A stretch of 64,000 nucleotides of DNA, from positions 2,170,001 through 2,234,000 of the forward strand of contig OY970245.1 in assembly GCA_963715455.1 (NCBI GenBank), written 5' to 3'. This DNA comes from VRUE01 sp963715455. Its GTDB lineage: Bacteria > Actinomycetota > Thermoleophilia > Solirubrobacterales > 70-9. Of this stretch, positions 1-7,303 are shown piece after piece. Numbering within the stretch: the stretch's first letter is position 1; the number at the start of each line of letters is the position of its first letter. The notes under the pieces are model-generated. The model searched no databases and was not told the origin of the DNA. It worked only from the letters and a program-made list of their open reading frames with translations. The position numbers were made by a program, and so were the translations under genes.

Positions 1-323
1 CCGTCGGGGTGATGCGAGCACAACCGGAAGTCTGCGCCTATCTGGGGCGCGCCCTGGTCGAGCTGACGCCCAACAGCAGCGGCCTGCTGCGCATGATGCT
101 CGCCGGCGGGCAGGCCGAGATCGACGCGCTCGCCGAGCAGGGGGCACTGCGTACCGATGCCGATCGCCCCTTGGCAACCCTGCAGCACTTCTTCCTGATC
201 TGGGCGCCGCTCAGCTTCACGCCGATCCTCGAGCGGGTCCTCGGTGGTCCGCTCGAGGGGGAGAATCTGGAGCGCTGGGCACAGGCCAACGTCGAGTTGC
301 TCGGCCGGGGCCTCTACCGGTGA
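1..323 (+). CDS. TetR-family regulator, C-terminal part (5' end outside window)
   Basis: The reading frame is open to the first base of the window, so the N-terminus (where a DNA-binding helix-turn-helix would lie) is missing. The visible ~105 residues are helical and include a stretch around SFTPILERVLGGPLEGENLE, which resembles ligand-binding C-terminal domains of TetR regulators. Its stop overlaps the start of the next gene (GTGA), so the two are probably co-transcribed and the regulator may control it. The family call rests on general resemblance only. Confidence 0.5.
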   Translation, partial: VGVMRAQPEVCAYLGRALVELTPNSSGLLRMMLAGGQAEIDALAEQGALRTDADRPLATLQHFFLIWAPLSFTPILERVLGGPLEGENLERWAQANVELLGRGLYR

Positions 324-751
324 GTCGCTGGGAGACGACAAGCAGCTTGGAGACAAGCGTCGCGGCGACGCGCGTCTGGGTCAGCGCCTACGCGAACGCT
401 GACGCCTGGCCAGACTGGAACGCGGAGATCAGGCGCGCCACGCTCGACGGACCATTGGCGCTCGGCGCCAAGGCGCGGATCGTCTTCCGCAGCGGCCTAC
501 GCCTGCGCTTCGCGGTGGTCGAGTTCGAGGAGGGCCGTCTCTTTACCGACGAGGCACGGTTGCCCGGCGCGCGCATCGGACACCGACACGCAATCGAGCC
601 GGGCCCCGACGGCGCGCGGCTGGTCAACACGATCTACATCGAGGGTCCGCTGGCGCCGCTTTGGCGGCGCATTCTCGGCCCCGCGGCCGAGCGTGCGCTG
701 CCGGAAGCCCAGCGCGCGATCGCCACGTTGGCGGCCCGCGCAGGGCACTAA
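320..751 (+). CDS. SRPBCC (START/polyketide-cyclase-like) family protein
   Basis: A 143-residue protein starting with GTG inside the stop of the upstream gene. The pattern of a short N-terminal strand, a WPDWNAEI segment near residue 30 and a GARL..TIYIEGP strand before a C-terminal helix is typical of SRPBCC/polyketide cyclase-like proteins, which bind hydrophobic ligands in a helix-grip cavity. No catalytic function can be read off. The 4-nt overlap with the TetR-like gene suggests a small regulator-plus-ligand-binder operon. Confidence 0.7.
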   Translation: MSRWETTSSLETSVAATRVWVSAYANADAWPDWNAEIRRATLDGPLALGAKARIVFRSGLRLRFAVVEFEEGRLFTDEARLPGARIGHRHAIEPGPDGARLVNTIYIEGPLAPLWRRILGPAAERALPEAQRAIATLAARAGH

Positions 752-762
752 TCTGCGCGGCG

Positions 763-1284
763 ATGAGCATCATCGACGACCTGGTCGCCAACAACGACGG
801 CTTTGCGACGACCCGTCCACGCGAGCACCTGCCGGTGCAGCCCAGCCGTCGGCTGGCGATCGTCACCTGCATGGACTCGCGCCTCGACGTCTTTGCCGCG
901 CTGGGCCTCGGCGATGGCGAGGCGCACGTCCTGCGCAATGCAGGCGGGGTGATCACCGACGACGTGATCCGCTCGCTGGCCATCTCACAGCGCAAGCTGG
1001 GAACCCGCGAGGTGATGCTCATTCATCACAGCGACTGCGGCATGCAGAAGATCAGCGACGACGGCTTCCGGGCCGAGCTGCAGGAGCAGACCGGCGTCGC
1101 CCCTGCTTTCGCGATCGAGTCCTTTACCGACATCGAGGCCGACGTGCGTCAATCGATCCTGCGCGTGCGCCGCTCGCCTTTCCTGCCTCACCGCGACCAG
1201 GTGCGGGGCTTCGTCTACGACGTAGACAGTCACCGCCTGGGCGAGGTCGAAGCGGGCGCTACCTCGTCGCCTGGCGAGCCCTAG
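763..1284 (+). CDS. beta-class carbonic anhydrase
   Basis: A 173-residue cytosolic zinc enzyme that interconverts CO2 and bicarbonate. The beta-class signature is intact: CMDSR (Cys zinc ligand with the Asp-Arg dyad) near residues 36-40 and HHSDC (His and Cys ligands) near 90-94, with the conserved RNAGG segment between them. I chose the ATG at 763 because the protein then begins directly at the family's usual N-terminus (DDLVANN); an in-frame extension upstream has no similarity. Short members of this size are common in actinobacteria. The stop overlaps by 4 nt the stop of the convergent lipoprotein gene. Confidence 0.93.
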   Translation: MSIIDDLVANNDGFATTRPREHLPVQPSRRLAIVTCMDSRLDVFAALGLGDGEAHVLRNAGGVITDDVIRSLAISQRKLGTREVMLIHHSDCGMQKISDDGFRAELQEQTGVAPAFAIESFTDIEADVRQSILRVRRSPFLPHRDQVRGFVYDVDSHRLGEVEAGATSSPGEP

Positions 1285-2840
1285 CCACCGACGCGGTAGG
1301 CGACGATTTGCGGGGTCTGCCCTGCGGCGGCCGCGAGACCGGCGGGCGCGATCAACGTGTCGCCGTTGGCCATCACGCCGGCGTTGGTTCCAGCCGGCAG
1401 CTTTTCCCTCCAGACCAGCTGACCGTCTTTCGCGGTGAAGGCGCTTACCGTGCCTTCGACCGCGGTGGCAAAGACGAGGTCGTTGACCGAAGTGGTGGCG
1501 CCATAGGCCGCGGTGGCCATTTCCTCTTTCCACTTGACTTTGCCGGTCGCCGCGTCGAGCGCGACCACTTCGCCAGTGGATCCGGCTTCTTCGGTCTTTT
1601 CGGCCCCGGAGAGCAGCGTGATCGGTCCATTGACGATCGGCACGAAGACGGTTTCCCCATCGGTCGACATCGGTGCGATCACGCCGCCGAGCGCCCCCGG
1701 GTAGACGGTTGACGGAGTCTTGATCTTCGACTCTTCGCCACGCATCGCCAGCAGGTTGTCTTCGTCGTGGCCGTTGTGGTTGCCGACATTGCGCTGCCAG
1801 ATGACTTTGCCGGTTTCACGATCGGCGGCCAGCACGATCCCCGACTTGCCGGCGGCGACAACCACGTCTTTGCCGCCGAGCTCCATGAGGATCGGCGGTC
1901 CCTGGAAGTCCCAGTCGTAGATGTCGTGCGGCGTCACCTGGTGGAACCAATCCATTTTGCCGGTGCGCGCGTCGAGCTTGACCAGTGAGTTGGTGTAGAG
2001 GTTGGGGCCGGGACGGCTGGAGCCGAAGGGGAACTGGGGCGTGCCCGGAAACGGAGCCGGGTTGCCGACGCCAAAGTACATGCCGCCTTTGCCGTCGAAG
2101 GCCGGCGGGTACCAGAGCCCGCCGCCGGAGTTGACCTGTGGATTGCCCCAGAGGCTTTTCGGCACGGTGTCGAAGTGCCAACGCTTCTTACCGGTTTTCG
2201 CGTCGAGCGCCCAGAGGGTGCCGACGCCGCCGCCTTCATACAGGCTGCCGGTATTGAGTGGCACGGTCGAGACGTAGACCAAGCCGTCCTCGTAGCCCGG
2301 TGCCATGTCGATCCCTTCCACGCCCTTGCGGACCAGCTGCGTCGACCAGACCTGCTGGCCGCTTTTCTGGTCGAGGGCGAAGGCTTCGGTGGACGTCGCG
2401 CCGAAAACGTGGCCATCGGCGACGACGACGCCGTTGGGGCCGACCGTGGGCTGTTCGAATGTGGCGGTCCAGAGGACTTCGCCGGTCTCGAGGTTGAGGG
2501 CCTGCACGTTGGAGGCCAGATCCTGCGAGTAGATCACGCCCTTGTCAATGACCGGCGTCGAGGCGTAGCTGCCGAAGTTGCTCGTGCCGGGGATCGGCGC
2601 GGTCCAGGCCACCTCTAGGTCAGCGACGTTGGAGCTGTCGATCTCGCCGTTCACATGGCGCGTGTTGAGCGCATCGACGCCCGGATAGCCAGAGCCGGTG
2701 AGGCTGAGTGTCTCCTCCGCGCCGGCGTCAGAGTCCGAGGATCCACACGCCACGAGGCCGGCAGCTAGTGCCAAGGTAAGCACCAGCACGGTGATTCCGG
2801 CCGCCGCGCGGGCGGCCTTTCCCCTGCCCTGACTGGTCAT
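1281..2840 (-). CDS. PQQ-type beta-propeller lipoprotein
   Basis: A 519-residue exported protein. The N-terminus is a positively charged, hydrophobic signal ending in a lipobox (LVACGSS), so it should be a membrane-anchored lipoprotein. The rest is a series of Trp-docking blades (DLEVAWTAPI, GEVLWTATF, GKKRWHFDT, GKVIWQRNV, GKVKWKEEM) as in PQQ-dependent dehydrogenases and BamB-like propellers; the DIYDWDFQGPPIL segment is close to quinoprotein alcohol dehydrogenases. I cannot confirm the PQQ and Ca/lanthanide ligands, so it may be a non-enzymatic propeller. Its ATG overlaps the stop of the N-hydroxylase gene, making it the last gene of the minus-strand operon starting at the tRNA near 11.2 kb. 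Confidence 0.85.
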   Translation of the reverse strand: MTSQGRGKAARAAAGITVLVLTLALAAGLVACGSSDSDAGAEETLSLTGSGYPGVDALNTRHVNGEIDSSNVADLEVAWTAPIPGTSNFGSYASTPVIDKGVIYSQDLASNVQALNLETGEVLWTATFEQPTVGPNGVVVADGHVFGATSTEAFALDQKSGQQVWSTQLVRKGVEGIDMAPGYEDGLVYVSTVPLNTGSLYEGGGVGTLWALDAKTGKKRWHFDTVPKSLWGNPQVNSGGGLWYPPAFDGKGGMYFGVGNPAPFPGTPQFPFGSSRPGPNLYTNSLVKLDARTGKMDWFHQVTPHDIYDWDFQGPPILMELGGKDVVVAAGKSGIVLAADRETGKVIWQRNVGNHNGHDEDNLLAMRGEESKIKTPSTVYPGALGGVIAPMSTDGETVFVPIVNGPITLLSGAEKTEEAGSTGEVVALDAATGKVKWKEEMATAAYGATTSVNDLVFATAVEGTVSAFTAKDGQLVWREKLPAGTNAGVMANGDTLIAPAGLAAAAGQTPQIVAYRVGG

Positions 2841-4204
2841 TGCGCGACCTTATTTGACTGATTTGAAAGTGTCAAGTAGTCGACCACGAATGGCTGCAGG
2901 ACACGGTTCGAGAGCAGGCCAAGTGCCCCCAGGTTGGCGAAGCCGGGCCCCTGGCTGAGGCCCGCCAAGCCGGGAATCTGCAGGCGAGGCTGCATACCGC
3001 ACAGCTCGAGGTGGCGCCCGATCGAGACCTCGGTGCCGGCCGCTCGGTCCCAGATCGGCCCGGCCTGGCGCTCGATCTCCTCGCGGGTGGCAGCTGGGAA
3101 AAGCGTGCGCAGTTGGGCCAGCAGGTCGAACCCGGTGCAATTGGCGACATAGTCATGCTCGCGCTCGGCGACGCCCTCGGGAGACTCGTAGACGACTCGC
3201 ACTCCTTCGCCGTCGCTCGCCGCGCCGACGTCGTTGACGCGGCCGGTGACGAAGCGGCAGCGGTCGTCGTAGGCGATCGCTGCGAGGCTCGGCGGGTCGA
3301 AGACGCCGCGATCGGAGTGCTTGACGAAGTCGCGCCGCGTCTGCAGGTCGAGCGAGCCCCATTCGACCGTGTCGGGATTGGAGAAGACGCGGTTCTCCAG
3401 GAAGCTCTCGCCGCGACTCATCGGCAGCATCGGCGTGTAGATCGTGTAGCGGCAGTGCGGTCGTAGCCCGCGCAGGAACATCGTCGCGCTGAGCGCGCTC
3501 TCGCCGCCGCCGACGATCGCGATGTCGCACTCGCGGTCGGCCGGGATGCGGGCGAACTCGCTGCGCCTGCTGTCGCAATGAAAGACGCGCTCGGCGACCG
3601 CCGGCTCGTGGGGGAAGGCGCGATGGATGCCGGGGCCGGTCAGGACCAGCGCCGCGCCGGTATGGCGCGCGCTGCCCTGCGCCTCCTCGGCCTCGACCAC
3701 CCAGCGCTCGCCCGCCTCGTCGAGCGTCACCCGTGAGACGCGTGCCTTGAGGTGAGTCACCCCCTCGGTGGCCCGTGAGAGCACCCAGGTGAGGTACTCG
3801 CCGTAGTCGCGGTGGCGCACCGGCGGTGAGCCGGCGTCTACCCAGCGCGCATAACGGCGCTTGCTGATCATGTGCTGCTGCCAAGTGAAGGCAGCCAGCC
3901 CTGCATCAATTGCCTCGCCCGCCTCGCCGAACTCGATGTGGCTCTGGTAGGGGAAGCCGACGTCCTTGATCGGCGTCACCGCCAGGGGCTCCTCGCCGGA
4001 AGTCATGCCGTTGCGGCCCTTCCAGGAAGCGGCCATCTCGGTCGCCTCGATCACCTTGATCGAGAGCTTGGCCAGCCCCAGGCTGTTGAGGATGTGCACC
4101 TTGGTGGCGATCCCCGCCGCCTTGGCGCCGGCGCCGACGACGATCAGGTCGTGGTTAGCCACCCTCGGCGCCGGTGCAACGTTTTCTGGCTCCACAGGGA
4201 CCAT
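2837..4204 (-). CDS. L-lysine/ornithine N-hydroxylase, MbtG-like (SidA/IucD family)
   Basis: A 455-residue flavoprotein most like mycobacterial MbtG, which hydroxylates the side-chain amine of lysine or N-acyl-lysine with FAD, NADPH and O2. Visible elements are the FAD site VGAGAKAAGIATK near residues 23-35, the KDVGFPYQS and FTWQQHMIS segments typical of MbtG, the NADPH site IVGGGESALSA and the C-terminal GLSQGPGFANLGALGLLSNR. MbtG normally belongs to a siderophore NRPS cluster; none is visible here. It sits 6 nt downstream of the P450 and overlaps the propeller gene by 4 nt, so it is probably a tailoring enzyme of this operon. Substrate unknown. Confidence 0.85.
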   Translation of the reverse strand: MVPVEPENVAPAPRVANHDLIVVGAGAKAAGIATKVHILNSLGLAKLSIKVIEATEMAASWKGRNGMTSGEEPLAVTPIKDVGFPYQSHIEFGEAGEAIDAGLAAFTWQQHMISKRRYARWVDAGSPPVRHRDYGEYLTWVLSRATEGVTHLKARVSRVTLDEAGERWVVEAEEAQGSARHTGAALVLTGPGIHRAFPHEPAVAERVFHCDSRRSEFARIPADRECDIAIVGGGESALSATMFLRGLRPHCRYTIYTPMLPMSRGESFLENRVFSNPDTVEWGSLDLQTRRDFVKHSDRGVFDPPSLAAIAYDDRCRFVTGRVNDVGAASDGEGVRVVYESPEGVAEREHDYVANCTGFDLLAQLRTLFPAATREEIERQAGPIWDRAAGTEVSIGRHLELCGMQPRLQIPGLAGLSQGPGFANLGALGLLSNRVLQPFVVDYLTLSNQSNKVAQ

Positions 4205-4210
4205 TGCGCG

Positions 4211-5518
4211 TTACACCGCAGGGACAGGGGCAATGGGGCGGGCGACGACGAGGCCGTGGTCGGCAGGGCTGAAGGCGATCGCCGCCCGCGTCACCCGCTC
4301 GCTGCGCGTGGCGACTGGCTCCAGCTCGACCTCTTCGAGCACGGTGCGCACGACGCGCTTCATCTCCTGTTCGGCGTAGCTGGCAGCGAGGCAACGACGG
4401 GCGCCGCCGCCGAAGGGGATCCAGGTGGGCACCGCGGCGCGCTGGGTGAGGAAGCGCTCAGGGATGAAGCTGCCCGGTTCCTCATAGACGTCCTCGCGGT
4501 GGTGGACCAGATAAACGCAGGGGGCGATCAGCGTGTTGGCCGGTAGGTCGTAGCCGCCCAGCGTGGCCGGCCTCAGCAGGCGCCGCACGACGACCGAGAC
4601 CGGCGGCCGCAGGCGCAGGGTCTCCTTGATCACCGCGTCTAGGTAGTCCTCCCCTGCGCCAGCAAGCAGTTCCTCCTGCAGGCGCGCCAGCTTCTCGGGG
4701 TGACGCAGGAGGCGCTCGAAGACCCAGGCCAGTGAGCTCGAGGTGGGGCCGTCGGTGAGCAGGGTGAGCAGTTCGTCGCGCAGCTCCTTTTCGCTCAGCG
4801 GTGAGCCGTCCTCGTGGCGCGCCTCGACCAGGATCGAGACGGCGTCCTTGCGGCCGTTCTCGCCCTCTGCGCGGCGCCGCCGCGCCTCCTCGAGCACCGC
4901 CTCCTCGACCGGCGCCATCGCCTCGCGCCAAGCGCGGTTGCGTTCCAGCCAGCCCGGGCCGAAGAGGGCGAGGCGGCGCAGCCGGCCACCGTCGTTGACC
5001 GCCTCGGTGAGGTTGGTGAGCAGCGCACGCAGCCGGTCGAGGCGGCCTTCGTCGTCGCCGAAGACGGCGCGCATAACGACCTCCTGGGTAAGCGCCTGCA
5101 TGCGCGGCCAAAGCCGGAAGGGCTCGCCCACCGGCCAAGCGCGCACTTCGCGGCGCGCCAGCTCGGTCATCATCTCGGCGTCCTCGCGCATGCGATCGCC
5201 GTGGAAGCGCGGCAGCATCAGCTTGCGCTGCACCATGTGCTCGGGCTCCTCGCTGAGCATCACCGAGTGCGCCCCCAGAACCGGCCTCAGAGCGAGGTTG
5301 GGTACGCCGACGCCGAGCTCGTTGCTGTCGGTGGAGAAGACCCGTTTGACGTCTTCGGGATCGGAGAGCACGACCCAGGTGCCGAGGTGGCGCAGGCGCA
5401 GCGTGAAGGTGTCGCCGTAGCGCTCGCGGCAGCGATCGAGGAAGGGCAGCGGCTCGCGCGTCCAGCGGCTCGACTGCAGCAGCCGCGGCAGGCGCGGGCC
5501 TGGCGGCAGGGCGCTCAT
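4211..5518 (-). CDS. cytochrome P450 with atypical I-helix
   Basis: A 435-residue soluble P450 starting with the PPGPRLP proline-rich entry. The heme motif FGGGARRCLA (Cys near 376) and the ExxR motif KETLR (Glu 299, Arg 302) are intact, as is the PERF segment. The oxygen-activating I-helix is unusual: where most P450s have AGxETT, this one has TDGPTSSS (residues 255-262), so the acid-alcohol pair is replaced by Thr/Ser. It overlaps the chorismate mutase gene by 4 nt and precedes the N-hydroxylase, which argues for a role in one biosynthetic route. Substrate cannot be inferred. Confidence 0.92.
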   Translation of the reverse strand: MSALPPGPRLPRLLQSSRWTREPLPFLDRCRERYGDTFTLRLRHLGTWVVLSDPEDVKRVFSTDSNELGVGVPNLALRPVLGAHSVMLSEEPEHMVQRKLMLPRFHGDRMREDAEMMTELARREVRAWPVGEPFRLWPRMQALTQEVVMRAVFGDDEGRLDRLRALLTNLTEAVNDGGRLRRLALFGPGWLERNRAWREAMAPVEEAVLEEARRRRAEGENGRKDAVSILVEARHEDGSPLSEKELRDELLTLLTDGPTSSSLAWVFERLLRHPEKLARLQEELLAGAGEDYLDAVIKETLRLRPPVSVVVRRLLRPATLGGYDLPANTLIAPCVYLVHHREDVYEEPGSFIPERFLTQRAAVPTWIPFGGGARRCLAASYAEQEMKRVVRTVLEEVELEPVATRSERVTRAAIAFSPADHGLVVARPIAPVPAV

Positions 5519-5820
5519 ACCTCACTCCCTTCCGCAGCCTCCCCCTCCATCAGCTCGTCCTCGAGCTTGCAGGTGGCGCCGATCAGCAGCTCGAAGAGCG
5601 CCCCCGTGAAGTCCGCCGGCAACTCGGCGTCGGCACCGCGCGCCAGGTAGCGCGCCCGCACCTCGGCGACCCGCTCCGGTTGCATCATCGGGATGCCGTG
5701 CGCACTCTTGTAGACGGCTACTTCGCGGCAGATCTCGAAGCGCTCGCCGAGCAGACGGGCGATCTCCTCGTCGATCGGGTCAAGCCGCTCACGGAACTGG
5801 CCGAGGCCGTTGTCACTCAT
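5515..5820 (-). CDS. AroQ-type chorismate mutase domain protein (possibly PapB-like)
   Basis: A 101-residue all-helical protein starting at MSDNGLGQFRERLDPIDEEI. The AroQ pattern is clear: the first helix with IDEEIARLLGERFEICREVAVYK (Arg and Lys expected in the active site) and the second with MMQPERVAEVRARY. Stand-alone mutases convert chorismate to prephenate; relatives such as PapB instead rearrange 4-amino-4-deoxychorismate. Because an aminodeoxychorismate synthase lies three genes upstream in the same operon, the PapB-type reaction is a real option, but substrate preference cannot be read from sequence. It overlaps both neighbours by 4 nt. An in-frame upstream start at 5865 lies inside the deacylase gene and was rejected. 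Confidence 0.85.
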   Translation of the reverse strand: MSDNGLGQFRERLDPIDEEIARLLGERFEICREVAVYKSAHGIPMMQPERVAEVRARYLARGADAELPADFTGALFELLIGATCKLEDELMEGEAAEGSEV

Positions 5821-6848
5821 GCAGGCACCCCACCGAGCAGACCGGTGACGAATGCCTCGCTGCACTCGGCGAGCGAGTCGAGCGCGTAGCCGCCCTCTTG
5901 GATGACACAGACCGGCAACCCAGAGGCGGCGAGCAGGGCGCCGATCTCGGTGAAGATCTGCGGCTCGAAGCCCCAGGAGCCGTGCGGGTCGCCGGCGACG
6001 ATGTCGTAGCCGAGCGAGACGACCAGCGCCTCCGAGGTCGCGGCCAGGTCCTCCACCGAGAGGGCGAGCGCCTCGAGATAGGCGTCGCGATCGGGGCTAC
6101 CGGCGAACTCGACCACCACTTCCCGCTCGCTGCTCGGCGCCACCGTGCCGGCGGCGACGTTGGTCACCGGCGAGGCGTGCAGCGAGTGCAAGCGCGCGTC
6201 GGCCATCGCCTCGACGATCGCCGCGGTGCCGTTGGGGTAGTGCAGGTCGATGTCGAGGATGCCGACCGGGCTGACGCCGGACTCGCGCAGCGTCTGCACC
6301 GCCGCGGCGGCCGTGTTCAGATAGCAGTAGCCGGCGAACCAGGCCGGTCCAGCGTGATGGCCGGGCGGCCGGCATAGGGCATAGGTGAAGCGAGCGCCAG
6401 CGGCGAGCCGCTCGGCGGCGCTCATCGCTGTGCGCACTCCCTCGCGGGCCGCCTCCACGAGGCCGGCCGAGACGGGTATGTCAGGCGGCAGGCCGGGAGG
6501 GGTCAGCTCGGGCATCACCACCGGCTCCGCGGAGACCTCGGCCAGCGCGTCGAGGTAGGCGGGCTCGTGCAGCACGCTGAGCGTCTGCTCGACCTCTTCG
6601 CTGTCCGCATCGGCGTCGGCCGAGCGCACACCCGCGTGGCGCAACAAGCCGCGCCGCAGCTCCGCCAAACGGCGGTTGTCGTCGACGCCCGGCAGGATGC
6701 GGCCGCCTTCGAGGATCCAGTGGGCGCCGTCGCTGTCCTCCTCGCCAGGGCGCTGCTCGACCAACAGCAGCTCGGCCACCGCACGCCCATCCGACTTTGA
6801 CCCACCCAGAGTGGGGTCAATCTCCGATGCGCGGGTCTGCGACGCCAT
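5817..6848 (-). CDS. HDAC/acetylpolyamine-amidohydrolase family zinc deacylase
   Basis: A 343-residue arginase-fold deacylase. The metal-site motifs are intact: RPPGHHAG (tandem active-site histidines), DIDLHYPNGT (Asp and His zinc ligands), SLGYDIVAGDP (second Asp ligand) and EGGYAL (transition-state Tyr). Bacterial members remove acetyl groups from polyamines or other small amines. The first ~25 residues are not family-like and contain the 37-bp repeat described separately, so the native start may have been altered. The start shares one base with the stop of the GNAT gene and the end overlaps the mutase gene by 4 nt, pairing an acyl transferase with an acyl hydrolase in one operon. Confidence 0.9.
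   Translation of the reverse strand: MASQTRASEIDPTLGGSKSDGRAVAELLLVEQRPGEEDSDGAHWILEGGRILPGVDDNRRLAELRRGLLRHAGVRSADADADSEEVEQTLSVLHEPAYLDALAEVSAEPVVMPELTPPGLPPDIPVSAGLVEAAREGVRTAMSAAERLAAGARFTYALCRPPGHHAGPAWFAGYCYLNTAAAAVQTLRESGVSPVGILDIDLHYPNGTAAIVEAMADARLHSLHASPVTNVAAGTVAPSSEREVVVEFAGSPDRDAYLEALALSVEDLAATSEALVVSLGYDIVAGDPHGSWGFEPQIFTEIGALLAASGLPVCVIQEGGYALDSLAECSEAFVTGLLGGVPA
6788..6824 (-). repeat. 37-bp imperfect palindromic repeat, copy A
   Basis: Read on the minus strand this matches a second copy at 53486-53522 at about 32 of 37 positions. Its core is an imperfect inverted repeat, TTGACCCCAC and GGTGGGTCAA around a short centre. This copy lies inside the 5' part of the deacylase reading frame (about codons 9-20) and keeps the frame open. 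Confidence 0.6.
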
Positions 6849-7303
6849 CAGAGCTTCCTCCGCATGCGCGGGCCGAGGTGCTCGAAGCCGTTGGCCCTGT
6901 AGAAGGCCTCGGTCGCCTCGATTCGCTCGAAGCTCTCGCGCGGCAGGCCGACCTCCAGCCGGCTCGCCCCCGCTTCGCGGGCAACCGCGGCGAAGGCCTC
7001 GACCAGCTGGTGGCCGATCTCCTTGCTGCGCCAATCGGGGTGAACCCAGAGGTCCTGGATCGTGCCGTAACGGCCGGGCACATGGATCGCGTGCTGCCAG
7101 CTGGCAGCGAGGACCCCGACGATGCCGTCCTCGCCCCCCGCCTCCGCCACCAGCAGGGCACCCATCCCCCTGTCCCTGGCAAGCTCGCGGCTGGCCCGCT
7201 CGAGCTCGGAGGCCGGCGGCCCGCCGCCGCTCAGCTCGACCAGCAGCTGCGAGAGGGCCGCGGCAACCGCCGGCGCGTCCTCCTCGGTCGCCTCGCGGAT
7301 CAC
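6848..7303 (-). CDS. GNAT-family N-acetyltransferase
   Basis: A 151-residue single-domain GNAT. It begins MIREATEEDAPAVA and shows the acetyl-CoA binding region VPGRYGTIQDLWVHPDWRSKEIGHQLVEA (motif A, R/Q-x-x-G-x-G/A variant SKEIGHQ) followed by EATEAFYRANGFEHLG, the usual C-terminal motif. GNATs acylate amines from acyl-CoA; some relatives use aminoacyl-tRNA as donor, which is worth noting because a tRNA and a synthetase paralogue head this operon. It overlaps the aminodeoxychorismate synthase gene by 4 nt and the deacylase gene by 1 nt. Substrate unknown. Confidence 0.88.
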   Translation of the reverse strand: MIREATEEDAPAVAAALSQLLVELSGGGPPASELERASRELARDRGMGALLVAEAGGEDGIVGVLAASWQHAIHVPGRYGTIQDLWVHPDWRSKEIGHQLVEAFAAVAREAGASRLEVGLPRESFERIEATEAFYRANGFEHLGPRMRRKL

